Source: Haliclona indistincta (Eukaryota; Porifera; Demospongiae; Haplosclerida; Chalinidae). From it: a stretch of DNA of 64,000 nt. The stretch's first letter is position 1, and each line of letters begins with the position of its first letter. Under the pieces are notes generated by a model, which was not told the DNA's origin, did no database searches, and saw only the letters and a list, made by a program, of their open reading frames with translations. Below are positions 26,020 through 35,204 of the stretch, piece after piece. The position numbers and the translations under genes are program-made. The stretch lies in NCBI GenBank assembly GCA_964017065.1, contig OZ024792.1, positions 64,501 to 128,500 of the forward strand, in the 5' to 3' direction.

Positions 26020-29000
26020 CACTCACTCACTCTCCCTCTCTTTCTAGCAAGCTACTTCAGACATCATGCTCCGTAGTATACTGGGGCAGCTGTTACCGGA
26101 GGCTATGGTCCATTATCTTGAGAATCATGGTCCAGAAAAGTTCAGTTCTATATATCTTGGAGAGTTTGACACACCAGAGACGATATGGAATGGTGAGATG
26201 AGGAGGTTGATGGTTGAGAAGATAGCCGGCCACATTGCTGACTTTACACCAAGGCTGCAGAGCAACACAAGAGCTTGTTACCAGGTGGGTGAGTGGGTGG
26301 GTGGGTGAGTGAGTGGGTGAGTGAGTGAGTGAGTGAGTGAGTGGGTGGGTGGGTGGGTGAGTGAGTGAGTGAGTGAGTGAGTGAGTGAGTGAGTGAGTGA
26401 GTGAGTGAGTGAGTGAGTGAGTGAGTGAGTGAGTGAGTGGGTGGGTGAGTGAGTAGGTGAGTGAGTGGGTGGGTGAGTGAGTGGGTGGGTGGGTGAGTGA
26501 GTGAGTGAGTGAGTGAGTGAGTGAGTGGTAAGTGGGTGGGTGAGTGAGTGAGTGAGTGGGTGGGTGGGTGGGTGGGTGAGTGAGTGAGTGAGTGAGTGAG
26601 TGAGTGGTAAGTGGGTGGGTGAGTGAGTGGGTGAGTGAGTGGGTGGGTGAGTGAGTGAGTGAGTGGGTGGGTGGGTGGGTGAGTGAGTGAGTGAGTGAGT
26701 GGTAAGTGGGTGGGTGAGTGAGTGAGTCACATGTTACCCTTTATGCAGTATTGCGCAATGCCAGTGGTACAGTATCCTCAGTTAGAAGATGAGCTATTCT
26801 GCAATATCTATTATCTGCGTCACTTGTGTGACACTCATAAGTTCCCAGACTGGCCTATCAGGGAACCTGTAAGCACCTACTACTACTAATAATACGGTAC
26901 TACTACTGATAATGATGCTGTAGGTCAAACTATTGAAAGATGTGCTACAAGAGTGGAAGAAGGAAGTGGACAAGAAGCCACCTGAGATGTCTGTTGATCA
27001 AGCATACGAGACACTGGGTCTTGCTATCGGTGTGGGCGGGTGAGTGGGTGTGGTTTGTGCAGGAGGGTAATAGTGACTCTCATCCCATAGTCACGAGGAG
27101 TCCAAAGTTCGTAAAGCGTACTTCAAGATGGCTCAGAAATATCATCCAGACAAGAATCCTGATGGAAGGGTTAGTAGTCATTAGTGAAGTGGGTGCAGTC
27201 AATATCTCTCTCTCTAGGGCATATTTGAGCAAGTCAATAAAGCGTATGAATTCCTATGCTCTAAATCAGCTCGTACGGTAGAGGGGCCAGATCCCAACAG
27301 GATTGTGTTGCTACTACAGACCCAGAGCATCCTGTTCACGCGTTGTGCTGAAGGTGGGCGTGGTTGTACAGGAGAGGGTGTGGTTATTGTGAGTATATTG
27401 TAGTGTTGAAGCCATACAAGTATGCTGGTTATCCAATGCTTGTCACAACTATTGAACGAGAGACGAGTGATGATGATCTGTTCTCTAAGAGTGCTCCAAT
27501 CCTGACAGCATCTAGTGAACTAGCATATCATACCATGAACAATAGCGCTCTTAATGCAGAGGAACTCAGAAGAGAGAATGGGATACCAGTGAGTGGCTGG
27601 CTCTATCATTACTCATTATTACACTACTGTCCTCAGATACTACAAGCAGCATTTGCTCGCTGTGTAAATGTGATCTCAGCATCAAGCAAAGAGTCAGAAA
27701 TGGCTGTCATGGTCAGCATACTAGCTAGTACTGTTGCCCATGTGTGTGTGTGTCAGTGATCATGTGACCTGTGTGTATGCATGTGTGTCAGTGATCATGT
27801 GACCTGTGTGTATGCATGTGTGTCAGTGATCATGTGACCTGTGTGTATGCATGTGTGTCAGTGATCATGTGACCTGTGTGTATGCATGTGTGTCAGTGAT
27901 CATGTGACCTGTGTGTATCCATGTGTGTCAGTGATCATGTGACCTGTGTGTATGCATGTGTGTCAGTGATCATGTGACCTGTGTGTATGCATGTGTGTCA
28001 GTGATCATGTGACCTGTGTGTATCCATGTGTGTCAGTGATCATGTGACCTGTGTGTATGCATGTGTGTCAGTGATCATGTGACCTGTGTGTAGGTGTGTT
28101 TAAACCATAATATAAATAATTCTCTTTGATGTAATGAGCGTTAATGAGGGCTATAAATCGTGTACAGCCCGCATGCGTTTCAAGATGGCCGCCGCGTTCG
28201 AGAATCCACCAAGAAACGGCGCTCGGGCTGCTCTGCGGTCTTCCTGCGACGTAAGATAGCCAGCTAGACGTCAGGCAAGCAGCGCACTATGGTTTAAAGT
28301 AGTTATATACCTCACAGTCGGTGTTTAAGCGTTTAAAGCCCTTGGGCTACGCCCGCGGGCTTTAAGGGTGGATTGCCCTAACATCAGGATTACGAATATT
28401 TTGGTTTCTACTGTTAGTTGAAGGCTTGGTCAGTCACACTGATCACCCAAGAAAGTCGCCATTTGTCTTGTGGGCGTAGCAAGCCCCACCCAATGACGAA
28501 AAATTGCGTTTCTTTCGTGAGCATGCCACACCCACACAAAATGTCAGACATAAACTTTGGTACACAAGGAAGAAACGTATGTTTGGGATTTTGCAAAAGG
28601 TCTCTGTCTGTAAGTTACAGAGGGATGAATATTTAATGAGAAGACACGATTTCGGCAAAAATTCCCTACTAGCAAGAGCGATGGAAGAAGATACATCTCC
28701 TTTTGCCAGAGCGCCAAAAAATGCCATCTCTTCCCAATCCCGCCCTCTCCACAACCCACCCACCCCTATGTGGGTCTTTCGTGATTGCAGAGTACGAAAT
28801 AATTTTGTTCTAAATACGGCAAGTGCTATTGGAGTGTGGCTACACCTATTTTCCATGTAAAACGGGCAAGTAATAGCCAGGACACTGTAGATTATACTGT
28901 GCAAAGGGCAGCAAGAAAAAATAGTTCGAATAATCCTTGCTTAAATCGCTTAAACACCTCCTGATCGATATAACTACTATATGCATGTGTGTCAGTGATC

Positions 29001-32000
29001 ATGTGACCTGTGTGTAGGTGTGTATCCATGTGTGTCAGTGATCATGTGACCTGTGTGTAGGTGTGTATCCATGTGTGTCAGTGATCATGTGACCTGTGTG
29101 TAGGTGTGTATCCATGTTTGTCAGTGATCATGTGACCTGTGTGTAGGTGTGTATCCATGTGTGTCAGTGATCATGTGACCTGTGTGTAGGTGTGTATCCA
29201 TGTGTGTCGCTGCTATCGAGTGTCAGCTCAATTTGAAGCGTGCAGAGAGGCCATAGTGGAGGTACCAGATATAATGAAAGATCTCTGCAGAGTATTGTAT
29301 TATAAGGTTAGTACATAATACTTGTTACTGCACTATCACATTGTTACTGTACTATCACATTGTTACTGCGCTATCACATTGTTACTGCACTATCACATTG
29401 TTACTGCACTATCACATTGTTACTGCACTATCACATTGTTACTACAGTATCACATTGTTACTGTACTATCACATTGTTATGCAGAACTTACCTCATCTGA
29501 ACTTCGTATCAGCACAATCTGTGTCAGCATTTGCTGTTGATGAGTGGCTACAGAACCAACTCCTTCATGTGAGTTAATGTAGGGACGCACGGTCCATATA
29601 CATGTTGTAGGGACGCACGGTTCATCCCTATATAGGGATGAACGGTCCCTATATAGGGATGAACGGTCCCTATATAGGGATGAACGGTCCTTATATAGGG
29701 ACGAACGGTCCCTATATAGGGACGCACGGTCCCTATATAGGGATGAACGGTCCCTATATAGGGACGAACGGTCCCTATATAGGGACGAACGGTCCCTATA
29801 TAGGGATGAACGGTCCCTATATAGGGACGCACGGTTCATCCCTATATAGGGACGCACGGTTCATCCCTATATAGGGATGAACGGTCCCTATATAGGGATG
29901 AACGGTCCCTATATAGGGATGAACGGTCCCTATATAGGGACGAACGGTCCCTATATAGGGATGAACGGAAAACAAGATGGCGGCTACAATACAATGTATT
30001 ACATGTAGTGTTCATATTTCACCTGTTGGGTGAATTTTATACGTCCAAAGACACTTAGATCTGCTCTCTGGCGTTGCCCATCTTTACAGCAGCAATGAAA
30101 TTATTACCAAGTGACGAACCTGGAAATGGTGAAATCGAGTTTCCTCATCTTCACTTTCTTTTTCTTCTTTCTTTCTTTAGTGCACCTAGTGCCTTTGCGC
30201 GAGCAGTGCCTAGACCAAAACACTCACGAACAGTCATGAAATTCTCCTGACAGGTGCCTTTTGAACTTAGTTTTTGTGAAATGACTATATAAATTCGACG
30301 GCGGCTTCAGTTGTCAGCTAAGTGTTAGACGTCATTATTGTGATTACGCAATATGCACGTGATCAAGGACTAGAGAATCGCCGTATGGAGAGCGCATATT
30401 GAGTTTGGAGTCTTCGAAGAACAACTTAGTGAGTAAGGTTGTTAGGATCACCATTCTTAATATAACCGTCATACAAACAAGTGTGGGCAGGGCTCGTATG
30501 CAGCGCATGCGTGGGTAGCTAGTTGTTTGGGATATGTGCAGCATAATTTTTTTAAGGGCTACAAGTTTAAAAGCTCACATAAAGTAAGGCCATCAACAAC
30601 AACAAAAATAAACAAGGATGCTTGGGTCACTGAAAAAGAAAAAGAACACATTTAAAAGATTTCTAACGGAATCAAAAGGATGTAGAAATGAAGATATCTC
30701 CCACTGGTCCCAAACCAACAAGAAACTAACACGGAATGGTAACACGATTGACTGGATAGTAACCAGCATACCTACATCAGTGGCTGCTTACTGGAATGCA
30801 GGTATTGACTGAGAGTCCATGTACAGCCACTGATGTAGGGATCTATGGTCTGTTAGCAAGTCAATCGTGTTATCATTCCTTGCTAGTTCCTTGTTGGTTT
30901 ACATTGTGGACCAGTGGTAGATTTCTTTATCTCTACATCCTTTTTTATTTTCTTGCATCATAATGGCTATAAGGCTACTATCATAATGGCTATGAGGCTA
31001 CTATCATAGTGGCTATAAGGCTACTATCATAATGGCTATGAGGCTACTATCATAGTGGCTATAAGGCTACTATCATAATGGCTATAAGGCTACTATCATA
31101 ATGGCTATAAGGCTACTATCATAGTGGCTATAAGGCTACTATCATAATGGCTATGAGGCTACTATCATAATGGCTATAAGGCTACTATCATAATGGCTAT
31201 AAGGCTACTATCATAATGGCTATAAGGCTCCTATCATAATGGCTATAAGACTCCTATCATGTTACTATAGGCTGGAGTACTGTGGCACTTGTTACAATAT
31301 CTGTTCCACTATGATTACACACTGGACGAGAGTGGAGTAGAGATCAGTGATGAGACTAACAAACAGGTCAGCACATTATGATCACTGACCACACTAACAC
31401 ATTATGATCACTGATCACACTAACACATTATGATCACTGATCACACTAACACATTATGATCACTGACCACACTAACACATTATGATCACTGATCACACTA
31501 ACACATTATGATCACTGACCACACTAACACATTATGATCACTGACCACACTAACACATTATGATCACTGATCACACTAACACATTATGATCACTGATCAC
31601 ACTAACGCATTATGGTATTTACAGGAGGTGTCTAATAATCTAGCTCGGCTCACTACAGAAGCTATAGTACGTCTTGCTGGCTATCAATGTAAGCTAGTAA
31701 TGTGTCTAATGGTTATTAAGATAGCAATGTTATTATAGTGAAAGGTGTCCAGGAGAAGACTCCAGAGAATAAAATAATCCAGAACATCCTGGCAGCATTA
31801 TTGACACCATATATTACTAAGCTACTGTCCAGGGTTACTGCTAATGAGGTACTGCACCTAGTCATGTGTCATCACTATGTTGCTTTCCTGTTCATTAGCT
31901 TCTCAAGGTCCTCAACAGCAACACTGAGAACCCATACCTTATATGGGACAACAGGACAAGAGCTGAACTAACAGAGTATCTAGAGACACAAGCACAAAGC

Positions 32001-34424
32001 ATGATACGATCGGTAAGACACACCCCTTGTCCCACCCATGGAGGGTAGGGCTACCTATTGGTGTAGGGAGAGTGTGACACTACTTATGGTGAAGAGTTCG
32101 TGTACAGCTCTCTCAAAGACGAGCTGGTTATCGGCGAGGTGTATGTGAGAGTGTATAATGAGCAGCCAACATTTGTACTGGAAGATGCTAAAGGATTTGC
32201 CACTACTCTCATTGACTTTATTGGTTCCAATGCACAGGTATACTACTGGTTGTCGCTCCCCCTCTTTGATGCCCTTCTCTCTCTCTTTGCTATCTCTAAC
32301 TGCCCTCTCTCTCTCTCTCCCTCGTTGCTCCTCTCTCTATCTCTTTCTATATCTGACTGTCTCTCTCTCTCAGTACTTACACTCTGTAATGACACTCACT
32401 GCTAGTGAGGTAGACACCAGTAGGCAGGGACAGCACGCTGGCAGACTACGCAATGTAGAGATGGCTCTAGAGGCTCTGTACAATGTGATTCACAGCAATG
32501 CTGGAGTGGAGATACAGTGTTTAGGACAATTCAAATTGTTGTTCTCATTGCTTCGGTTGCAAGGAGCTAACAGGTTACAGACACTAGCGCTACAGGTGAT
32601 ATCAACAGTGACTGGTAACAAGAGCTGTGTGTCTAATATTGCTGACTCTAATGTGCTGCAATACTTGATGTTGGTATTACACATGTTACCATCATGTAAG
32701 CACCAGTTATACTGTACATGATTTATACCATACTACTACTATATAGCTGAAGAGCTAGTACTAGAAGTGCTTCAAGCATTATCATCTAATACACAGATAG
32801 TGAAGGAGAGTATTCAGAAAGGTATAGCAATAGTGTGTGTGTATTAACCCTTTGCTTGCTATCATCACTCAGGAGCATTACTGTATCTTCTTGATCTATT
32901 CTGCAACTCACAAAGTCCTTCAGTTCGTGAGCAAACTGCTAACCTGCTTGCTAAGATGATCACTGACAAACTGGTGGGCCCTAAAGTACGTATTATACTG
33001 GGCAAGTTCCTGCCACGTATCTTCATGGACGCCATGAGGGATAGCCCTGAGGCAGCAGTGATCATGTTTGAGAGTGAGTCCAGCCATTACACTCACTGGT
33101 GTCACTATATGTGCTGCTATAGACACACAAGAGAACCCTGAGCTCATCTGGAACGATGAGGCTCGCGAGAAGGTGTCCGAGATGCTGAGGGCCATGACCA
33201 ACAAGTGAGTCTTGTAACCATAGCAACAAACTAATATACAATACTATTACTAGATATTTTGAGCAACAAAAAGACAACCCCGAGTTGCTATGGAAGGTAA
33301 CCATAGTTACAACTAGTCGCTATTAATTATTCATTAATTCACAGCTACCTGAAGATTTTGAGGTGGCATATGCTCAGCTGCAGGGAGAAATAGAAGTGGG
33401 CGGAGTCTTCCTACGATTGTTCATACAGCAACCTAACTGGGTTAGTAACTTGTTGTGATTACACTGATGGTAGTACTGGCCGGGTCATTAGGTCTTGAGG
33501 AAACCAAAGGAATTTCTCATTGCAATTCTTGAGAAGTTTGGTCAACTGATCCAATCTCCTGCACCAGATGTGAGCCATTGCCATGTTAGCTAGTTAGTTA
33601 CTCTTGTCCCATCTTAGGGAGAAGTAATGGAGACTGTAGCTACTGCTATAGTGTGTCTGTTCTCGGCTCAACCTCTAATGGCTGACCAAGTACCTCCTCT
33701 TGGTCATATACCACGAATATTTGATCGAATGAATGCTGATAATGACGCCATACCGAAGTCATGTGTTGAAGTTGTGAACTCGATGGCTGTTAGTGAGGTA
33801 AGCTATTGCTAGCTAGCAATGCTCATCTCTTGTGTAGTTCTGTGTGCGCAGTATGGCCAAGTGTGATGTTGTGAGGCCTCTCGTTGTAGCTATGAAGAGG
33901 CGTCGAGATTGTATCCATCTTGCAGTTCAATGTATTAGTAAGATGTACTCCAGTGGTAATGCTGAGCTTGTAGCACAGGTATGTTGTATACTAGTAGTGT
34001 TGCTAGTATTATACCTGTTGCTAGGCGCTGGAAGGTAGACTCGTCCAGTTCTTTCTCGAGCTATTGGAGAGCCCTCTTTCTGAGGTTGAGAAACCTGCAG
34101 CTACTAAAGCATTAATAGCAGAGTCACTCAAGACAATGGCTCAGGATCTTAACAATGGAGAGAAGGTGTGGCCTGTACAGTATCATCAGTCAATGTTATT
34201 GTGTAATACAGGTTAATGAACTACTAGATGGCTCTAAAGTATGGTCCGCTTACAAAGACCAGAAACATGATCTGTTCATTACTAATGCTCCAACTGCTGG
34301 TTATCTGACCGGACCAGTTAGCGGAGTAGCTGGCTACCTGACTGCTGGTCCTTCAGGAGGCGGAGCAAGCTCAATGTCAACTCCTCCCCCTCTCAAGGAG
34401 CCTCCTGAAGATACCGATGACTAG
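11670..34424 (+). CDS. DNAJC13: DnaJ homolog subfamily C member 13 (RME-8), endosomal J-protein
   Basis: RME-8 recruits Hsc70 to endosomes for retromer and WASH-dependent sorting. The model has 52 exons and 2,215 residues (human about 2,243): 11670-11719, 11773-11848, 11903-11978, 12028-12095, 12549-12596, 13519-13575, 13649-13735, 13941-13994, 14047-14129, 14170-14229, 14279-14342, 14394-14581, 14630-15052, 15096-15303, 15948-16021, 16071-16209, 16549-16670, 16714-16789, 16837-17193, 17239-17323, 17371-17428, 17647-17806, 17857-18021, 25103-25410, 25459-25543, 25719-25784, 25837-25971, 26048-26284, 26749-26868, 26924-27039, 27091-27169, 27218-27353, 27404-27588, 27637-27711, 29190-29306, 29485-29568, 31271-31366, 31625-31688, 31739-31848, 31899-32012, 32067-32237, 32374-32695, 32747-32821, 32873-33073, 33123-33204, 33254-33296, 33345-33440, 33492-33569, 33618-33797, 33838-33978, 34025-34165, 34212-34424. 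The PH-like N-terminus has [20 protein letters not shown]-like block ([16 protein letters not shown]) begins at exon 25103. The J-domain HPD is at 27143-27151 (residue about 1300). ARM-like repeats and a C-terminus with GYLTGP follow. Confidence 0.97.
12105..12537 (+). repeat. Minisatellite in DNAJC13 intron 4
   Basis: Tandem (TCAC)n blocks alternate with TAATCCACCTAACC; unit length varies (about 22-38 bp). It fills the intron from 12096 to 12548. Confidence 0.9.
12600..13495 (+). repeat. Purine-rich (GAGA)n minisatellite in DNAJC13 intron 5
   Basis: Blocks of GAGAGA of variable length are separated by GGGTGGGTGTGAGATGATAG. The plus strand is nearly all purine, so it has triplex and R-loop potential. 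Confidence 0.93.
13737..13925 (+). repeat. Short minisatellite in DNAJC13 intron 7
   Basis: Irregular tandem units built on GTGATAGTAGTGA and GAATAGTGACGG fill the intron. Confidence 0.85.
15312..15942 (+). repeat. 18-bp minisatellite in DNAJC13 intron 14
   Basis: About 35 units of CATCACTATCATCCAGTC with later CTCCTGTC and CATTCTGTC variants. Because 18 is a multiple of three, several frames stay open; this creates artificial Ser/Pro and Asp/Ser reading frames. Confidence 0.95.
16215..16525 (+). repeat. Minisatellite in DNAJC13 intron 16
   Basis: Tandem units of GGTACAGCTAGCTAATG with an optional ATGGTG/ATGGCG insert. Confidence 0.93.
17469..17636 (+). repeat. (CT)n microsatellite in DNAJC13 intron 21
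   Basis: Long pyrimidine tract (CTCTCT with CCC interruptions) just before acceptor 17646; it supplies an extreme polypyrimidine tract. Confidence 0.95.
18022..25102 (+). repeat. 7.1-kb minisatellite filling DNAJC13 intron 23; unit spans the 3' splice site
   Basis: The entire intron is tandem copies of a unit of about 40-54 bp, roughly 135 copies judged from length. Each unit carries AGTTAGTGTTATAAACCTG and TTACTGTGTGTAG. Most units then continue with AGTAATGTGATAGA (or AGTAGTG, AGCAATG and AGTGATAGA variants). The authentic exon at 25103 begins AGTAATGTGATAGA, so every full unit contains an acceptor plus exon start. The first 45 nt (18022-18066) would by themselves make a complete GT-AG intron. 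Variant order shows higher-order blocks. Confidence 0.97.
25550..25708 (+). repeat. 15-bp minisatellite in DNAJC13 intron 25
   Basis: ACTATCACCATCACT units and CCCTCACTACTATCA variants. The same motif family recurs near 1975-2062 and 63500-64000. Confidence 0.9.
25983..26022 (+). repeat. (CA)n microsatellite in DNAJC13 intron 27
   Basis: ACACAC run with one AAAC interruption before acceptor 26047. Confidence 0.9.
26285..26728 (+). repeat. (GTGA/GTGG)n tetranucleotide array in DNAJC13 intron 28
   Basis: About 110 GTGA/GTGG tetramers start at the donor itself. The array contains dozens of GTGAGT strings identical to a consensus donor. Confidence 0.95.
27740..28098 (+). repeat. Minisatellite, left half, in DNAJC13 intron 34
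   Basis: About ten 35-bp units with TGTGTGTCAGTGATCATGTG and TGTATGCATG/TGTATCCATG. These left-hand units mostly lack the TAG acceptor seen in the right half. An inserted block (28099-28978) interrupts the array. Confidence 0.93.
28099..28298. mobile_element. Putative small inverted-repeat insertion (200 bp)
   Basis: Bounded by TTTAAACCATA (28099-28109) and its inverse TATGGTTTAAA (28288-28298). It lies inside the minisatellite and abuts a second inverted-repeat block. No ORF of note. It could be a MITE; no target duplication was confirmed. Confidence 0.4.
28298..28978. mobile_element. Putative MITE-like insertion with terminal inverted repeats (about 680 bp)
   Basis: Left end AGTAGTTATAT (28298-28308) and GGTGTTTAAGCG (28320-28331) are matched in inverse order by CGCTTAAACACC (28947-28958) and ATATAACTACT (28968-28978). 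The inside has open frames on both strands (up to 153 codons on minus), but none resembles a transposase I recognise. The flanks return to the DNAJC13 intron 34 minisatellite. Confidence 0.5.
28979..29207 (+). repeat. Minisatellite, right half, DNAJC13 intron 34; unit spans the 3' splice site
   Basis: 43-bp units contain TGTGTGTAG followed by GTGTGTATCCATGTGTGTC. The real exon (29190) begins with that same 19-nt string, so about five acceptor copies precede the true one at 29189. Confidence 0.93.
29315..29480 (+). repeat. 19-bp minisatellite in DNAJC13 intron 35
   Basis: About eight units of CACTATCACATTGTTACTG between donor 29307 and acceptor 29484. Confidence 0.93.
29581..29968. repeat. 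21-bp self-complementary minisatellite in DNAJC13 intron 36
   Basis: About 18 units containing CCCTATATAGGGATGAACGG; CCCTATATAGGG is a perfect palindrome. Some units carry the inverted form (GGTTCATCCCTATATAGGGA), so the array can fold on itself. Confidence 0.93.
29970..30640. other. Unique intronic sequence, DNAJC13 intron 36
   Basis: About 670 bp without recognised features, probably part of a larger insertion together with the foldback element that follows. It contains GCGCATGCG near 30504. No convincing gene was found. Confidence 0.4.
30674..30946. mobile_element. Foldback (long inverted repeat) element in DNAJC13 intron 36
   Basis: Two arms of about 130 bp are inverted copies. AAAAGGATGTAGA at 30674 pairs with TCTACATCCTTTT near 30933. 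Also AACACGATTGACT is matched by AGTCAATCGTGTT, and CCTACATCAGTGGCTG by CAGCCACTGATGTAGG. The centre is near 30810. No coding capacity, consistent with a non-autonomous element. Confidence 0.75.
30958..31258 (+). repeat. 23-bp minisatellite at the end of DNAJC13 intron 36
   Basis: About 13 units of TCATAATGGCTATAAGGCTA with AATGG/AGTGG and ATAAGG/ATGAGG variants. Confidence 0.95.
31367..31615 (+). repeat. 26-bp minisatellite in DNAJC13 intron 37
   Basis: About nine units of ACATTATGATCACTGATCAC (ACTGACC variant) from just after donor 31367 to acceptor 31624. Confidence 0.95.
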
Positions 34425-34591
34425 TAGTTATAAACTCTTGTTTACATGACAATGCGTGTGTGTGTGTGCAAATAGTTCGTGATTTTTTAACAATTATTGA
34501 CTTGATATTAAATTTTATAATGTGCAGAAATATAATGAGCGGCCACAAATAGTATGATCAATGAAATAGTACAATATCAGAGAAACACAAG
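34425..34591. other. Convergent intergenic space DNAJC13 / WDTC1 (167 bp)
   Basis: Shared 3' region of two facing genes; AT-rich with a (GT)n stretch near 34455. No canonical AATAAA was seen on either strand. Confidence 0.6.
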
Positions 34592-35169
34592 TTAGCTTTG
34601 ACGACATCTACCAGATTGTTCTACATAAAATGCCCCACTGTCCTCAGCAGCAGCAGCACCACCTTGTGCCCCGCCCCCCTCTCCATGAAGGTCATTACCA
34701 ATCATTGCCATCCTCAAACCCATTCTCATTAACATGATCTCAAATGGGTCCATTCTCATTCTCTGCTGGTTGGCTTTACCAGTCTTGAACAATGTATCCA
34801 CTACTCTGGTCTGGTCATTACTGCCCGGCTGCCATAACCTGACCATGCTCTCTATACCACTGGTAGCTAACATGGCCGTCTGAGGATGCCACTGTATGCA
34901 GTTCACTATAGATTCATCTCCCTGTAATCCACGAACCAGGTTTCCTGTCAGCTTGTCCCATATAAAGATGATGCCATCATCGCTCCCTGCTGCCACATAC
35001 TCGGCTGTCTCTCCTAGGAAGCTTGCCTCCTTGATGTCTGTGTGTGTGTTACAGTGACCAATGTATCGCTGATGGTAGTCACATGACGTCTGCTGTAGTA
35101 ACTCCTCCCATTGAGGAAGCTGTCTATGCTCATTATGATGGTAGCCATTGTGGTTCCCTGCAGTATTAG

Positions 35170-35204
<35 letters not shown>

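Noticed and set aside
26278..26730. 150-codon Thr/His/Ser/Pro ORF on minus
   Set aside because: Read-through of the GTGA tetranucleotide array.
28443..28904. 153-codon minus ORF and overlapping 118-codon plus ORF in the inserted block
   Set aside because: No recognisable domain, open on both strands, no flanking splice support; likely chance ORFs in a non-autonomous element.
30618..30812. 64-codon plus ORF
   Set aside because: Lies in a foldback arm; no similarity recognised and no splice context.
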